Below, piece after piece: positions 7,652 to 15,972 of a stretch of DNA of 64,000 bases. The stretch lies in the NCBI GenBank assembly GCA_020639135.1, contig JACKHE010000002.1, positions 62,001 through 126,000 on the forward strand, written 5' to 3'. Made by a program: the position numbers and the translations under genes. Positions within the stretch are counted from its first letter, which is position 1, and every line of letters begins with the position of its first letter. Below the pieces are notes generated by a model. That model saw only the letters and a program-made list of their open reading frames with translations. It was not told where the DNA came from and did not search any database. Source of the stretch: Phycisphaeraceae bacterium (GTDB taxonomy: Bacteria; Planctomycetota; Phycisphaerae; Phycisphaerales; UBA1924).

Positions 7652-10501
7652 TTACGGCGCGCAGGTCTCCCCGAAGACGCCCAGCAGGGCGCCCAGGTCG
7701 GCGGAATCGACGAGCCCGTCGCCGTTCAAGTCGGCGAGGCAGGGCATGTCAACCGCCAGCGGCGAGTCCAGGCTGAAGAGCAGCTGGTACGAGCCGCGTG
7801 TGCCGTGGCCGATGCCCCCGACGCCCGGGCCGGGGTTGTCCGCCTGCCCGTCGAGATCGAGATCGTTGCAGCCGGTGACCGCGAGGTGGATCTGCCCGGT
7901 GGAATCCGCCAGGCACGAGAGGCTGGGCCTGCCCATGCCCTGTGGGCCGGTGTTGGTGATCTCGATGATCTCGCCCGACTCGTCGAGGCACGCGAGCGTG
8001 GCGCACGTCGGCGTCCCGTCCGCGCTGAGGCCGCCGACGATCATCGCCCGGTACACCGAATCCGGCGTCAGCCCGGAGATGCAGTAGTAATCTCGGTCAT
8101 CGCCCGATTCGCCGAGGTAGCCATCGACGAAGGAGCCGCAGTCATCGAGCCCGAGGCAGCCCTCGGCGTCGAGCATCGTGCAGATGCTGTTCATGTTGTT
8201 GGGCTCCTCCTCGAAGCAGCCCCGGACGCCCTGCGACACGACGATCGTCGCGACGCACTCGCTGGTCAGCCCGCTCGAACCGTCGGTCGCGAGCAGCCGC
8301 ACGGGGTACTCGCCGGGGGCGGTGTCCAAGGGCAGCGTGCAGGTGATCGGCGCGCAGGCCGTCTCGCCGGCGCCACCCACGATCATCGCGAGATCATCGC
8401 AGAACGCGGGCAGCTCGATGACCTCGAGCGTCACCGCGCTGTCGGGGCAGCCGGGCTCGGCGCAGATCGTCAGCGACACCTCGCCGCCGGGCTCGGCGCC
8501 GACATATTCGCCCGGCTCGGCGAAGCACAGCGGCGCCTCCGGGCAGCCGCCGGTGTCGAGCACGTGGATCAGGATCGAGCACTCGGTCTGCTGCCCGGTG
8601 GACAGGTTGGTTGTCCGCACACGGACGGGGTAGGTCCTGCCCGCGTGCTCGGGGCCGGGCGTGCCGGTGATCGGCAGGCACAGGGTCTCGCCCCGCCCGC
8701 CCTTCTGGTGTCCGGCCGGGTCGATGAAGGGCGGCCTGCCGATCATCTCGATGCGCACGTAGCTCGTGTCGCAGCCGGGGTAGCCGCAGAACTCGAAGTT
8801 CACCGGCTCGCCGACGGCGACCTCGACTGGGCCCTGCTGTGTGAACCAGCAGGCGGGCTCGTCGGGGCAGAGGACGATCAGGGTGATCTCGCACTGCGAG
8901 ACTTCCCCGGTCCCCAGGTCGGTGATGTTGAAGACCTGCACGTGCGTCGATGGCGTCGCGATCAGCGGCGGCGCAAACGTCAGCGTCTCGCATCCCTGGC
9001 CGAAGAAGGTCCCGTTGAGCGGGGACAGGTACGCCGGCGCCATGTTCGACGGGTTGTAGAAGATCTCGTTCTCTCCGTTCTGCGCTGTGGCGCAGAGGTC
9101 GAACGAATCCACCTCCCCGGGGTACACGCTGATGACTTCTTTCGAGATCTCGCAGACCGGCGGCTCCGCCTCGGGGACGACGATGTTGAACTCGCACATC
9201 GCCTGCGCGCCGGAATCCACATCCTCGACAAGGTAGTGCACGGTGACGGTGGTCCCCGCAGCGCTCAGGGGCGGGTGGACGTCGCCGTAGGCGCAGCCGC
9301 TATCCATGAACTGCGCGCCGCTGGCCGCCTGATCGAGGATCCAGCCCGGCGCATCAAGCGCCGTGAACTCGACGACGTGGCCCGGGACTCCAGAGGTCAC
9401 GCAGATCTGGTATTGGTCGTTGCCGGTGGGGGGGATCACGATCGAGCCGCTCGCCGGGATGAACTCGCATGTCGGCGGGTCGTTGCTCACCGGCCCGACG
9501 TTGATCACCACGTCGCACACCGTAGAGGCGGTGCTCTTGGCGTCGGTGAGCAGGAACGAGAGCGTGTGCTGGCCGACATCGCCCATCCCCGGGGAGCACT
9601 CGTAGGTGTTGCACGCGATCGAGCCGCCCCTGGGGACGCCGGTGGCGCCGGTCAGCTGCACCCACGGGGGCAGCAGACCCATCGGCTGGACATCGGTCTC
9701 GCCGTCGCACTGCGTCTCGGCGCAGATCTCGAAGCTGAAGACGCTCCCGGGCGTCGTCTGGATCGGGCTCATGGGCGAGACCGTGCAGATCGGCGCGTTG
9801 TCGCACGCCACGACGTTGATCGTGATCGAGCACGTCGTGGTCTCGCTCGTCGTGGATTCGGAGATCAGGAACTCGAGCGTGTGCTGCCCGGCATCTCCCA
9901 GCATCGGGGTGCACTCATACGTGTTGCACGCGATCGAGCCGCCCCTGGGTACGCCGGTGGCGCTCGTCAGCTGCACCCACGAGGGGAGCACGCCGATCGG
10001 CTGCACATCCGTCTCGCCGTCGCTCTGGGGCTCGCCGCAGACGACAAAGGAGAAGACGTCGCAGGCGTCAACCGTCAGCGGGCCCATCGGTGTGATCGTG
10101 CACAGCGGCGCCGGGCCCTGCGAGGGGCCCGCCTCGATGGTCACGGAATGCGCCGTCTCCATCTCGTTCTCGTCGTCGATGATCACGAACCGGAGCACGT
10201 GGACCCCGGGGCTGTCTGGGGTCGCGACGTACGTCACGCACCCCTGCGTCGAGCCCTGCCCGTGGGCGCGACGGCACCACGCCGGGGCATCGAGCAGCTC
10301 GATCTCGATGTCCCCGCCCACGAAGGACTCGCCGCAAACGGTGAACTCGACCGCCTCGCCGACCCCGACCTGGAGCGATCCCCTCGGTGTCGATGTCGCG
10401 GCGGGTGGTGTGAGATCGCTGCCGGCGCCGAGCGCGGCGCCGGGGATCAGCATCGCCAGCGCCAAAGTGGACAGGATCACTTGATGGAACGGGATCGACA
10501 T
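7652..10501 (-). CDS. Large secreted Ig-like repeat protein with pre-peptidase-like and dockerin-like C-terminus
   Basis: A 949-residue exported protein. Signal peptide ILSTLALAMLIPGAALG (residues ~9-25), then about eight cysteine-rich modules of ~85-100 residues, each opening with patterns like C-x-PxSPI...PGxxFSFxxC. Two adjacent modules are nearly identical (WVQLTxATGVPRGGSIAC). Near residue 760, EEEPNN begins a pre-peptidase C-terminal-type beta domain, and the final ~30 residues carry one calcium loop, ADLNGDGLVDSADLGALLG. The start at 10501 is set by the signal peptide and a weak SD. Probably a surface or matrix protein; no catalytic motif is visible. Transcribed alone, downstream of the PilZ genes. 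Confidence 0.8.
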   Translation of the reverse strand: MSIPFHQVILSTLALAMLIPGAALGAGSDLTPPAATSTPRGSLQVGVGEAVEFTVCGESFVGGDIEIELLDAPAWCRRAHGQGSTQGCVTYVATPDSPGVHVLRFVIIDDENEMETAHSVTIEAGPSQGPAPLCTITPMGPLTVDACDVFSFVVCGEPQSDGETDVQPIGVLPSWVQLTSATGVPRGGSIACNTYECTPMLGDAGQHTLEFLISESTTSETTTCSITINVVACDNAPICTVSPMSPIQTTPGSVFSFEICAETQCDGETDVQPMGLLPPWVQLTGATGVPRGGSIACNTYECSPGMGDVGQHTLSFLLTDAKSTASTVCDVVINVGPVSNDPPTCEFIPASGSIVIPPTGNDQYQICVTSGVPGHVVEFTALDAPGWILDQAASGAQFMDSGCAYGDVHPPLSAAGTTVTVHYLVEDVDSGAQAMCEFNIVVPEAEPPVCEISKEVISVYPGEVDSFDLCATAQNGENEIFYNPSNMAPAYLSPLNGTFFGQGCETLTFAPPLIATPSTHVQVFNITDLGTGEVSQCEITLIVLCPDEPACWFTQQGPVEVAVGEPVNFEFCGYPGCDTSYVRIEMIGRPPFIDPAGHQKGGRGETLCLPITGTPGPEHAGRTYPVRVRTTNLSTGQQTECSILIHVLDTGGCPEAPLCFAEPGEYVGAEPGGEVSLTICAEPGCPDSAVTLEVIELPAFCDDLAMIVGGAGETACAPITCTLPLDTAPGEYPVRLLATDGSSGLTSECVATIVVSQGVRGCFEEEPNNMNSICTMLDAEGCLGLDDCGSFVDGYLGESGDDRDYYCISGLTPDSVYRAMIVGGLSADGTPTCATLACLDESGEIIEITNTGPQGMGRPSLSCLADSTGQIHLAVTGCNDLDLDGQADNPGPGVGGIGHGTRGSYQLLFSLDSPLAVDMPCLADLNGDGLVDSADLGALLGVFGETCAP

Positions 10502-10623
10502 GACGTGCCTCGCTGGGGTTGTCGCGCCGCGGGGCGGCGCATCAGACAACATCCAGCGTACAGGTCGTTGGCGGCGTCTTCCGGCAGAATCCGGGTATTG
10601 GCGTGTCCTGAGGCTCCGTGGGC

Positions 10624-10995
10624 TCAGGCGGCGTGCTTGTAATCGACTTCCTTGACGACCTCGGTCAGGGTCGCCGGGGCGTCGGTGCGCTCGCACGCCA
10701 CCAGCGCCAGGTCCGAGCCCTCCGGCGCGGTGCGCACGACGCGGAACCTGAGCGGCTCGCTGCGCTGCCCGTTGCGGACCTCGAGCGTCTCGCCAGCGCC
10801 CGGCGCGCGGCGCTGCTCGATGAGGAAGGACATCCCGTTGGTGGAGACGTCGTTGAGCCACCCCTTGCGGGTCCGCCTGGCGCTCTCAATCTTCCAGCGG
10901 AGCCGCTCGCCGCAGCAGTTCACCCGGGGGTGCTCTCGTCTCTCCCAGATCATCCTGGGCTGCTCGGACTCGGCGAGTTTCAGTTCGACATGCAT
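10624..10995 (-). CDS. PilZ domain protein (probable c-di-GMP receptor)
   Basis: A 123-residue single-domain protein. It shows both halves of the PilZ c-di-GMP signature: RREHPR near residue 19 (RxxxR) and DVSTNG near 49 (D/NxSxxG), followed by the usual beta-barrel residues. ATG 10995 has GGGGGAG seven nt upstream. It lies 38 nt downstream of a second, more divergent PilZ-like gene on the same strand, so the two are probably co-transcribed. Target process unknown. Confidence 0.82.
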   Translation of the reverse strand: MHVELKLAESEQPRMIWERREHPRVNCCGERLRWKIESARRTRKGWLNDVSTNGMSFLIEQRRAPGAGETLEVRNGQRSEPLRFRVVRTAPEGSDLALVACERTDAPATLTEVVKEVDYKHAA

Positions 10996-11033
10996 CGTGT
11001 GCTCCCCCGTCGTGATTGCGTTCGCCCGGCCGG

Positions 11034-11342
11034 TCACGCCAGGATCTCCAGGTACACGCGGCTCTGGCCAAGCCCCGGGTCGTTGACGCAGCGGACGACG
11101 ACGGCGCAGCGGAAGCCGTGCCGCTCGGCCATCTCCTTCGTCGCCGGCTTGAGGTGCTCGCCGAGCTGCGGCGCATCGACGCCCTCGGTCAGCAGGACGA
11201 TCCCGTTGAGGGAGCGCTCGACGATCGTGCCCTCGCTCGTGTGCGAGTCGCCGCGCAGGCGCCAGCGCAGCGTCTTCTGCGTCGTCCAGCGCTCGGAGCC
11301 GCGACGCTCCTCGTCCGTGCACATGGATTTGCTGATGGGCAT
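11034..11342 (-). CDS. Small PilZ-like protein with degenerate motif
   Basis: 102 residues. The pattern ERRGSERWTTQKTLRWRL...GTIVERSLNGIVLLTE resembles PilZ (basic N-terminal cluster, then a [S]-L-N-G turn), but the canonical D/NxSxxG is altered to ERSLNG, so c-di-GMP binding is doubtful. ATG 11342 has AAAGG upstream; a longer N-terminus would be low-complexity basic sequence. It precedes the clear PilZ gene by 38 nt and may be its diverged duplicate or partner. Confidence 0.6.
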   Translation of the reverse strand: MPISKSMCTDEERRGSERWTTQKTLRWRLRGDSHTSEGTIVERSLNGIVLLTEGVDAPQLGEHLKPATKEMAERHGFRCAVVVRCVNDPGLGQSRVYLEILA

Positions 11343-11499
11343 CCCCGAACCTTTCCGGCGCCCGCGCGTCCGTGCGCGGGTCTTCCGGCTTCTCTCTTCG
11401 GGTTTCTGGGACCCGATCTGAAGTCCCGGAACCACACGGCGGGCGAGCGCGGCTGGTCCGCGTCGGGTCCGCCGCTGATATTGCCCGCACGGTCAGGTT

Positions 11500-11928
11500 T
11501 CAGCCGCCGATCAACGCCGCGATCCGGCCCGCCAGCGCGGCCCCGGCGCCGTGATCGAACGCCCCGGGTTTCCAGACCACGCCGAGCCCGCCGTCCTCCG
11601 GGCGATCGGGGAACCTCGGGATGATGTGGAAGTGGACGTGGGGGACTTCCTGGTGCGCCGCCGCGCCGTTGTTCTGGAGGATGTTGAAATCACTCGCGCC
11701 GGTCGCTTCGCACACCGCCCGGCAGATCCGCGGCAGGACTCGTCCGATCGCCGCGGCGGACTCGTCAGACAGCATGTCGATCGTCGCCACGGGCTCCCTG
11801 GGGACCACCAGCGTGTGCCCCTCGCTCAGGGGTCCGATGTCGAGGAAGGCGAAGACGCGCTCGTCCTCGTACACCTTGTGCGAGGGGATCTCCCCGTTGA
11901 TGATCTTCGTGAAGATGGTGTCGCCCAT
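11500..11928 (-). CDS. HIT family nucleotide hydrolase (HinT-like)
   Basis: A 142-residue purine nucleoside phosphoramidase-type protein. It begins DTIFTKIINGEIPSHKVYEDE and carries the histidine triad HVHFHIIP near residue 99, both typical of the HinT branch. It hydrolyses AMP-N bonds in the cytoplasm. It lies nine nt downstream of the yhhQ-type transporter gene and is likely co-transcribed with it. The C-terminal tail is rich in Ala/Gly and slightly longer than in E. coli HinT. Confidence 0.93.
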   Translation of the reverse strand: MGDTIFTKIINGEIPSHKVYEDERVFAFLDIGPLSEGHTLVVPREPVATIDMLSDESAAAIGRVLPRICRAVCEATGASDFNILQNNGAAAHQEVPHVHFHIIPRFPDRPEDGGLGVVWKPGAFDHGAGAALAGRIAALIGG

Positions 11929-11937
11929 GGGCCGAGC

Positions 11938-12756
11938 TTACCCGACGCCGGCCTCGACCGCCGCCCCGCCAGGGACGCCCTCGGTGAGCGTCGGCGGCGG
12001 CAGGCGCAGCCATCGGGTCAGCCAGATCGCGCCGAGATAGAACGGGATCGTGTCCAGCAGCGCGATGACCGCCTTGAAGACGTAGCCGGTCGCGATCAGC
12101 GCCAGGATTGCGCCGGTGGTCATGGTCCCGGCGCGCCAGGCGCTGCCGAAGGTGATCAGGATCACCGCGATGGTGTCCACAAGCTGGCTAACGAGCGTCG
12201 AGCCGTTGTTGCGGAGCCACAGGCGCCTGCCGTTGGTCACGCGCTTCCAGAAGTGGAAGACCTGCACGTCGATGAACTGCGCCGCCAGGTACGCGATCAT
12301 CGACGCGGTGACCGCCTTGAAGGCGAAGGCGCGGACGTCAAAGAAGACGGCCTCGTTGCCCAGCGGGGTGTCGGTCGGGAACCCGGGCCACGCGCCGCCG
12401 AGCCACAGCACCAGCACGACCCAGAGGTTCAGCAGCAGCCCCACGAAGACGACGAAGTTCGCACGCTTCCTGCCGTACAGCTCCGAGATGAAGTCCGTGC
12501 ACAGGAACGTCAGCGGGTAGGGCAGAACCCCCACGGCGATCGCCAGGGGGTGGTCCCAGCGCTCCGAGCCCTTGATGAAGAACGCCACGTTGAGGAACCG
12601 CGTGATGCCCAGGATGTTGAGCATCGCCAGTGTCCCCAGGAACAGCCCCGCCAGCACCAGGAACACCCGCTCCCGGCGCTCGTGCAGCGTCGCGATGGGC
12701 AGTTCCGGCAGCCCCTCGTAGCGGTGCTGCTGCGTCGGCAGGGGGGAATCATGCAT
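11938..12756 (-). CDS. yhhQ: Queuosine precursor transporter (YhhQ/VUT family)
   Basis: A 272-residue inner-membrane protein with about six hydrophobic segments. Family blocks are present: LPYPLTFLCTDFISELYGRKRA (about 77-98), the segment AAQFIDVQVFHFWKR, and RLWLRNNGSTLVSQLVDT. YhhQ family members import queuosine precursors for tRNA modification; this role comes from the family, not from sequence context. ATG 12756 lacks an SD but has a -10-like hexamer eight nt upstream. Divergent from mutL with 59 nt between the starts. Confidence 0.9.
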   Translation of the reverse strand: MHDSPLPTQQHRYEGLPELPIATLHERRERVFLVLAGLFLGTLAMLNILGITRFLNVAFFIKGSERWDHPLAIAVGVLPYPLTFLCTDFISELYGRKRANFVVFVGLLLNLWVVLVLWLGGAWPGFPTDTPLGNEAVFFDVRAFAFKAVTASMIAYLAAQFIDVQVFHFWKRVTNGRRLWLRNNGSTLVSQLVDTIAVILITFGSAWRAGTMTTGAILALIATGYVFKAVIALLDTIPFYLGAIWLTRWLRLPPPTLTEGVPGGAAVEAGVG

Positions 12757-12764
12757 ACCGGGGC

Positions 12765-12770
12765 AGCATA
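12765..12770 (-). promoter_or_regulatory. -10-like hexamer of yhhQ (leaderless-type start)
   Basis: TATGCT on the minus strand ends eight nt before the yhhQ ATG. Transcription would begin at or next to the start codon. No clear -35 is visible. Confidence 0.4.
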
Positions 12771-12803
12771 CCCCAAGGCGGATTCGCCCCGGCGCCGCCG
12801 CGG

Positions 12804-12809
12804 TATGAT
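12804..12809 (+). promoter_or_regulatory. -10 hexamer of mutL (leaderless-type start)
   Basis: TATGAT ends six nt before the mutL ATG and no SD lies between. No good -35 is visible. Predicted start of transcription coincides with the A of ATG. Confidence 0.5.
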
Positions 12810-12815
12810 GCCGCG

Positions 12816-14675
12816 ATGGAGGTGGAGACCCCGGAGACGACGCGGCGAACGGGCCAGGCGCCGGAGATCCGGACGCTCGCGCCCCTGCTCGTCAACCAGA
12901 TCGCCGCCGGCGAGGTCGTCGAGCGACCCGCCAGCGTCGTCAAGGAGCTCGTGGACAACGCGATCGACGCCCGCGCGACTCGGATCCGGGTCGATCTTGA
13001 AGATGGCGGCATCGAGCTGGTCCGCGTCACCGACGACGGCGTCGGCGTCGGGCAGGGTCAGCTTCTCAAGGCGCTCGAGCCCCACGCCACCAGCAAGATC
13101 CGCGAGGCCGCCGATCTCGACTCCATCGCGACGATGGGCTTCCGGGGCGAGGCGCTCGCCTCGATCGCATCCGTCTCCAGGATGACCCTCCGGTCGCGCA
13201 CCCGCGATGAGCAGCACGCGGCGTCGCTCTCGTGCGAGGGGGACGTCTTCAGCGACGTCCGCCCCGAGGCGGGCCCGGTCGGGACGGCTGTCACCGTGCG
13301 GAACCTGTTCTTCAACACCCCCGCCCGGCGGAAGTTCCTCAGGACCCCCCGGACCGAGCAGATGCGCTGCGCGGAGATCGTCCGGGACCTGGCCATCGCC
13401 CACCCCGCGATCGGGTTCGTCCTGACCATCGACGGTGAGACGAGGCTCGATCTTCCTCCCGGGCAGGGCGTCCGGGACCGCGCGATCGCCGTGCTGGGCA
13501 GGGAGTTCGCGGATCAGCTGCTGGAGCTGACGGCGGACGAGTTCGACGACGCCCGGGGGATGACCCTGTGGGGCCTGGCGGGCCTGCCCGAGATCGCCCG
13601 GCCCACCATCAAGGGCCAGCACGTCTTCATCAACGGCCGGCCCGTCCGGGACCGGACCATCCAGCACGCCCTTCAGGAGGCCTACCGGGGACTGATCGAG
13701 CCCAGCCGGAAGCCGACGGCGGTGCTGATGCTGGAGATGGACCCCTCGGCGGTGGATGTCAACGTGCACCCGGCCAAGGCGGAGGTGCGGTTCCGGGACG
13801 CGTCGATGATCCGCACGGTGATCCTGCGAGCCGTGCGGGCGGCGCTCTCCCGCGCGGACCTGACCCCCAGGTGGGGTGGGCCGCACGGCGATGCGCCACG
13901 CGGCGCCAACCACAACATGTATGGCGCAGGCGCAGGATCTGGTGTCTCCGCGTGGCAACTCGCGGAAACGTTACGAAGCATCAACCCACAACATCTTGGG
14001 TCTTCTTACGACATCGACGCGCTGCGCGCCGCGATCGCGCCGTCGTCCGTGGACACGTCGCAAGACGAACCGGCGATGACGCTGCCGACACCCGTGCGGC
14101 GCGACCCGGTGCTGCAGGTGCACAACAGCTTCCTGATCACGCAGGACGAGCAGGGTGTGGTCATCATCGACCAGCACGCGCTGCACGAGCGCGTGATGTT
14201 CGAGAAGCTTTTAGCCCGTATTTCAAGGGGAAAACTGCCCTCGCAGCGGTTGCTGACCCCAGTCGTGATCGACGCGAGCGCGGCCCGGATCGAGGCGCTG
14301 GAGCGCTCCCGCGAGCTGCTGGACCGGCTCGGTTTCGAGGCCGACGCGATGGGCCCCGAGACGATCGGCCTGCACGCGTACCCGGGCTTCCTGGACGAGC
14401 GCCGCGTCGAGCCGCGTGAGTTCCTGGAGGATTTTCTGGATCACGCAGAAAAAAATGAACTCGGGGGGGACAACGAGGATGCGCTGCGCGATATCCTGGA
14501 TATGATGTCGTGCAAGGCCGCCGTCAAGGCGGGCGACAACCTGACGCCACAAGAGCTCGAAGAACTGCTCCTGATGCGGGAGCAGGTGGAACGATCCAGC
14601 AACTGCCCGCACGGGCGACCCACCACGATCCGACTGACGATCCGAGAACTCGAACGACGATTCGGACGGGGCTGA
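12816..14675 (+). CDS. mutL: DNA mismatch repair endonuclease MutL
   Basis: A 619-residue mismatch-repair ATPase. The N-terminal GHKL ATPase has LLVNQIAAGEVVERP (about 22-36), ELVDNAIDA, DDGVGV and TMGFRGEAL. The C-terminal dimerisation/endonuclease domain carries DQHALHERVMFE near residue 452, which fits the metal-binding DQHAx2Ex4E motif exactly, plus SCKAAVKAGD near 563 and CPHGRPT near 597. It should therefore nick DNA itself, as in bacteria that lack MutH. The linker (about 355-425) is poorly conserved. MutS is not in the window. Confidence 0.97.
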   Translation: MEVETPETTRRTGQAPEIRTLAPLLVNQIAAGEVVERPASVVKELVDNAIDARATRIRVDLEDGGIELVRVTDDGVGVGQGQLLKALEPHATSKIREAADLDSIATMGFRGEALASIASVSRMTLRSRTRDEQHAASLSCEGDVFSDVRPEAGPVGTAVTVRNLFFNTPARRKFLRTPRTEQMRCAEIVRDLAIAHPAIGFVLTIDGETRLDLPPGQGVRDRAIAVLGREFADQLLELTADEFDDARGMTLWGLAGLPEIARPTIKGQHVFINGRPVRDRTIQHALQEAYRGLIEPSRKPTAVLMLEMDPSAVDVNVHPAKAEVRFRDASMIRTVILRAVRAALSRADLTPRWGGPHGDAPRGANHNMYGAGAGSGVSAWQLAETLRSINPQHLGSSYDIDALRAAIAPSSVDTSQDEPAMTLPTPVRRDPVLQVHNSFLITQDEQGVVIIDQHALHERVMFEKLLARISRGKLPSQRLLTPVVIDASAARIEALERSRELLDRLGFEADAMGPETIGLHAYPGFLDERRVEPREFLEDFLDHAEKNELGGDNEDALRDILDMMSCKAAVKAGDNLTPQELEELLLMREQVERSSNCPHGRPTTIRLTIRELERRFGRG

Positions 14676-14781
14676 CGATCAGCCGGGTCCGAGAACACGC
14701 CATCTCAAGACGGCGGTTGTCGCGGAAACAGATCCACCCGATTCAGAGAACATCAAGGGACCACAACCCACCGTGTCTCTC

Positions 14782-14814
14782 CGCCCGGACTCGGATTCGG
14801 AGCCGATCCGGGCG
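14782..14814 (+). terminator. Hairpin between mutL and pstS
   Basis: CGCCCGGA-C-TCGG and CCGATCCGGGCG form a 12-bp stem with one bulged C and an 8-nt loop. No T run follows, so it may be a weak mutL terminator or a structure in the pstS leader. It ends 35 nt before the pstS ATG. Confidence 0.45.
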
Positions 14815-14849
14815 AACGCAACACCCCTTCCCACCTGGAGGAAACCCCC

Positions 14850-15815
14850 ATGCTCCGTCGAATGACCGCCGCCGCAGCCTGCCTCGGCATCGCCGCCAGC
14901 ACGCTCATTGCCGGCTCCGTCAAAGTGGACAACGAGCTGCCCTACTACAAAACCGCCTCGGGCGTCTCGGGCTCGCTCAAGAGTGTCGGATCCGACACCA
15001 TGAACAACCTGATGACGCTGTGGTTCGAGCGCTTCGAGAAGTCCTACCCCAACGTCTCCACCGAGGTCGAGGGCAAGGGCTCCTCCACCGCGCCCCCCGC
15101 GCTGATCGAGGGCATCGCCCAGTTCGGCCCCATGAGCCGGCCCATCAAGGACTCGGAGATCGACAAGTTCGAGAAGCGCTACGGCTACAAGCCCACGCAG
15201 CTCCGCACCGCCATCGATGCCCTGGCCGTCTTCGTCCACAAGGACAACCCCATCAAGGGCCTCACCCTCGAGCAGGTCGAGCAGATCTTCTCCGTCAACG
15301 GCGCCGACATGACCTGGGGTGATGTCGGCCTCAAGGGTGAGTGGGCCAACAAGCCCATCTCGCTCTACGGTCGCAACTCCGCCTCCGGCACCTACGGCTT
15401 CTTCAAGGAGGTCGGCCTCGGCGGCAACGACTACAAGCCCACCGTCAAGGAGCAGCCCGGCTCCTCCGCCGTAGTGCAGGGCGTCGCCACCGACAAGTAC
15501 GCGATGGGCTACTCCGGCCTCGGTTACGCCACCGCCGACGTCCGCGCGATCCCGCTGGCGATCGACTCCCACGAGCCGATGTTCGCCCCCAACGCCGAGA
15601 ACGCCAACTCCGGCGATTACCCCCTCGCCCGCTTCCTCTACCTGACCGTCAACTACAAGCCCGGCTCCAAGCTGGAGCCCCTCCGCGCCGAGTTCATCAA
15701 GCTCATCTACACCAAGGAGGGCCAGGAGATCGTCGTCAAGGACGGCTACTTCCCCGTCTCCGCGGACCTCGCCCGCGAGGATCTCCGCCGTGTCGGCATC
15801 TCCCCCAGCTTCTGA
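14850..15815 (+). CDS. pstS: Phosphate ABC transporter substrate-binding protein PstS
   Basis: A 321-residue periplasmic phosphate receptor. Signal peptide MTAAAACLGIAASTLIAG (residues ~5-22), then phosphate-contact loops VGSDTMN (about 47-53), GKGSST (about 74-79) and GRNSASGTYGFF (about 174-185). ATG 14850 has TGGAGG upstream. A factor-independent terminator follows, before pstC, so pstS mRNA can be produced in excess of the permease genes, as is usual for binding proteins. I looked for a Pho box upstream and found none that fits the enterobacterial consensus. Confidence 0.96.
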   Translation: MLRRMTAAAACLGIAASTLIAGSVKVDNELPYYKTASGVSGSLKSVGSDTMNNLMTLWFERFEKSYPNVSTEVEGKGSSTAPPALIEGIAQFGPMSRPIKDSEIDKFEKRYGYKPTQLRTAIDALAVFVHKDNPIKGLTLEQVEQIFSVNGADMTWGDVGLKGEWANKPISLYGRNSASGTYGFFKEVGLGGNDYKPTVKEQPGSSAVVQGVATDKYAMGYSGLGYATADVRAIPLAIDSHEPMFAPNAENANSGDYPLARFLYLTVNYKPGSKLEPLRAEFIKLIYTKEGQEIVVKDGYFPVSADLAREDLRRVGISPSF

Positions 15816-15899
15816 TCCGATCCCCTGATTCCTCGGAGTCTCCTCCAGGAGAGTCCGCCACGGATGAGTTCAGCATGATTCTCTAGACTGTTCCCATTG

Positions 15900-15933
15900 C
15901 AGGCCGTCGGCGGCAGCTGGCGGCCTGTTTTTT
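15900..15933 (+). terminator. Rho-independent terminator after pstS
   Basis: CAGGCCG (15900-15906) pairs with CGGCCTG (15921-15927), followed by a run of six to seven T. It separates pstS from pstC and could act as a partial terminator that reduces pstCAB expression. Confidence 0.85.
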
Positions 15934-15972
15934 CGATCGAATCTTCCCACCGAGACGCGCCGCTCCCGCGAG

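Noticed and set aside
7526..10642. A 1038-codon open frame on the plus strand opposite the large secreted protein
   Set aside because: It is the mirror frame of a GC-rich gene. The minus strand gives a signal peptide, repeat modules and calcium loop; the plus strand gives only Arg/Ala/Asp/Gly-rich sequence. Similar mirror frames at 18806-20767, 21698-23737, 27853-29514, 44244-46388 and 54021-56318 were dropped for the same reason.
11935..11940. TAAGCT six nt before the HIT gene start as another leaderless promoter
   Set aside because: The hexamer contains the stop codon of the upstream transporter gene, nine nt away in the same operon, so its presence is explained by position. It was not counted.
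13568..14419. Possible frameshift in mutL suggested by a long alternative frame
   Set aside because: The main frame keeps the linker and every C-terminal motif (DQHAx2Ex4E, SCKAAVKAGD, CPHGRPT) without a break.
14676..14849. Pho box upstream of pstS
   Set aside because: No pair of CTGTCAT-like 7-mers with 4-nt spacing is present; regulation by PhoB cannot be claimed from sequence.
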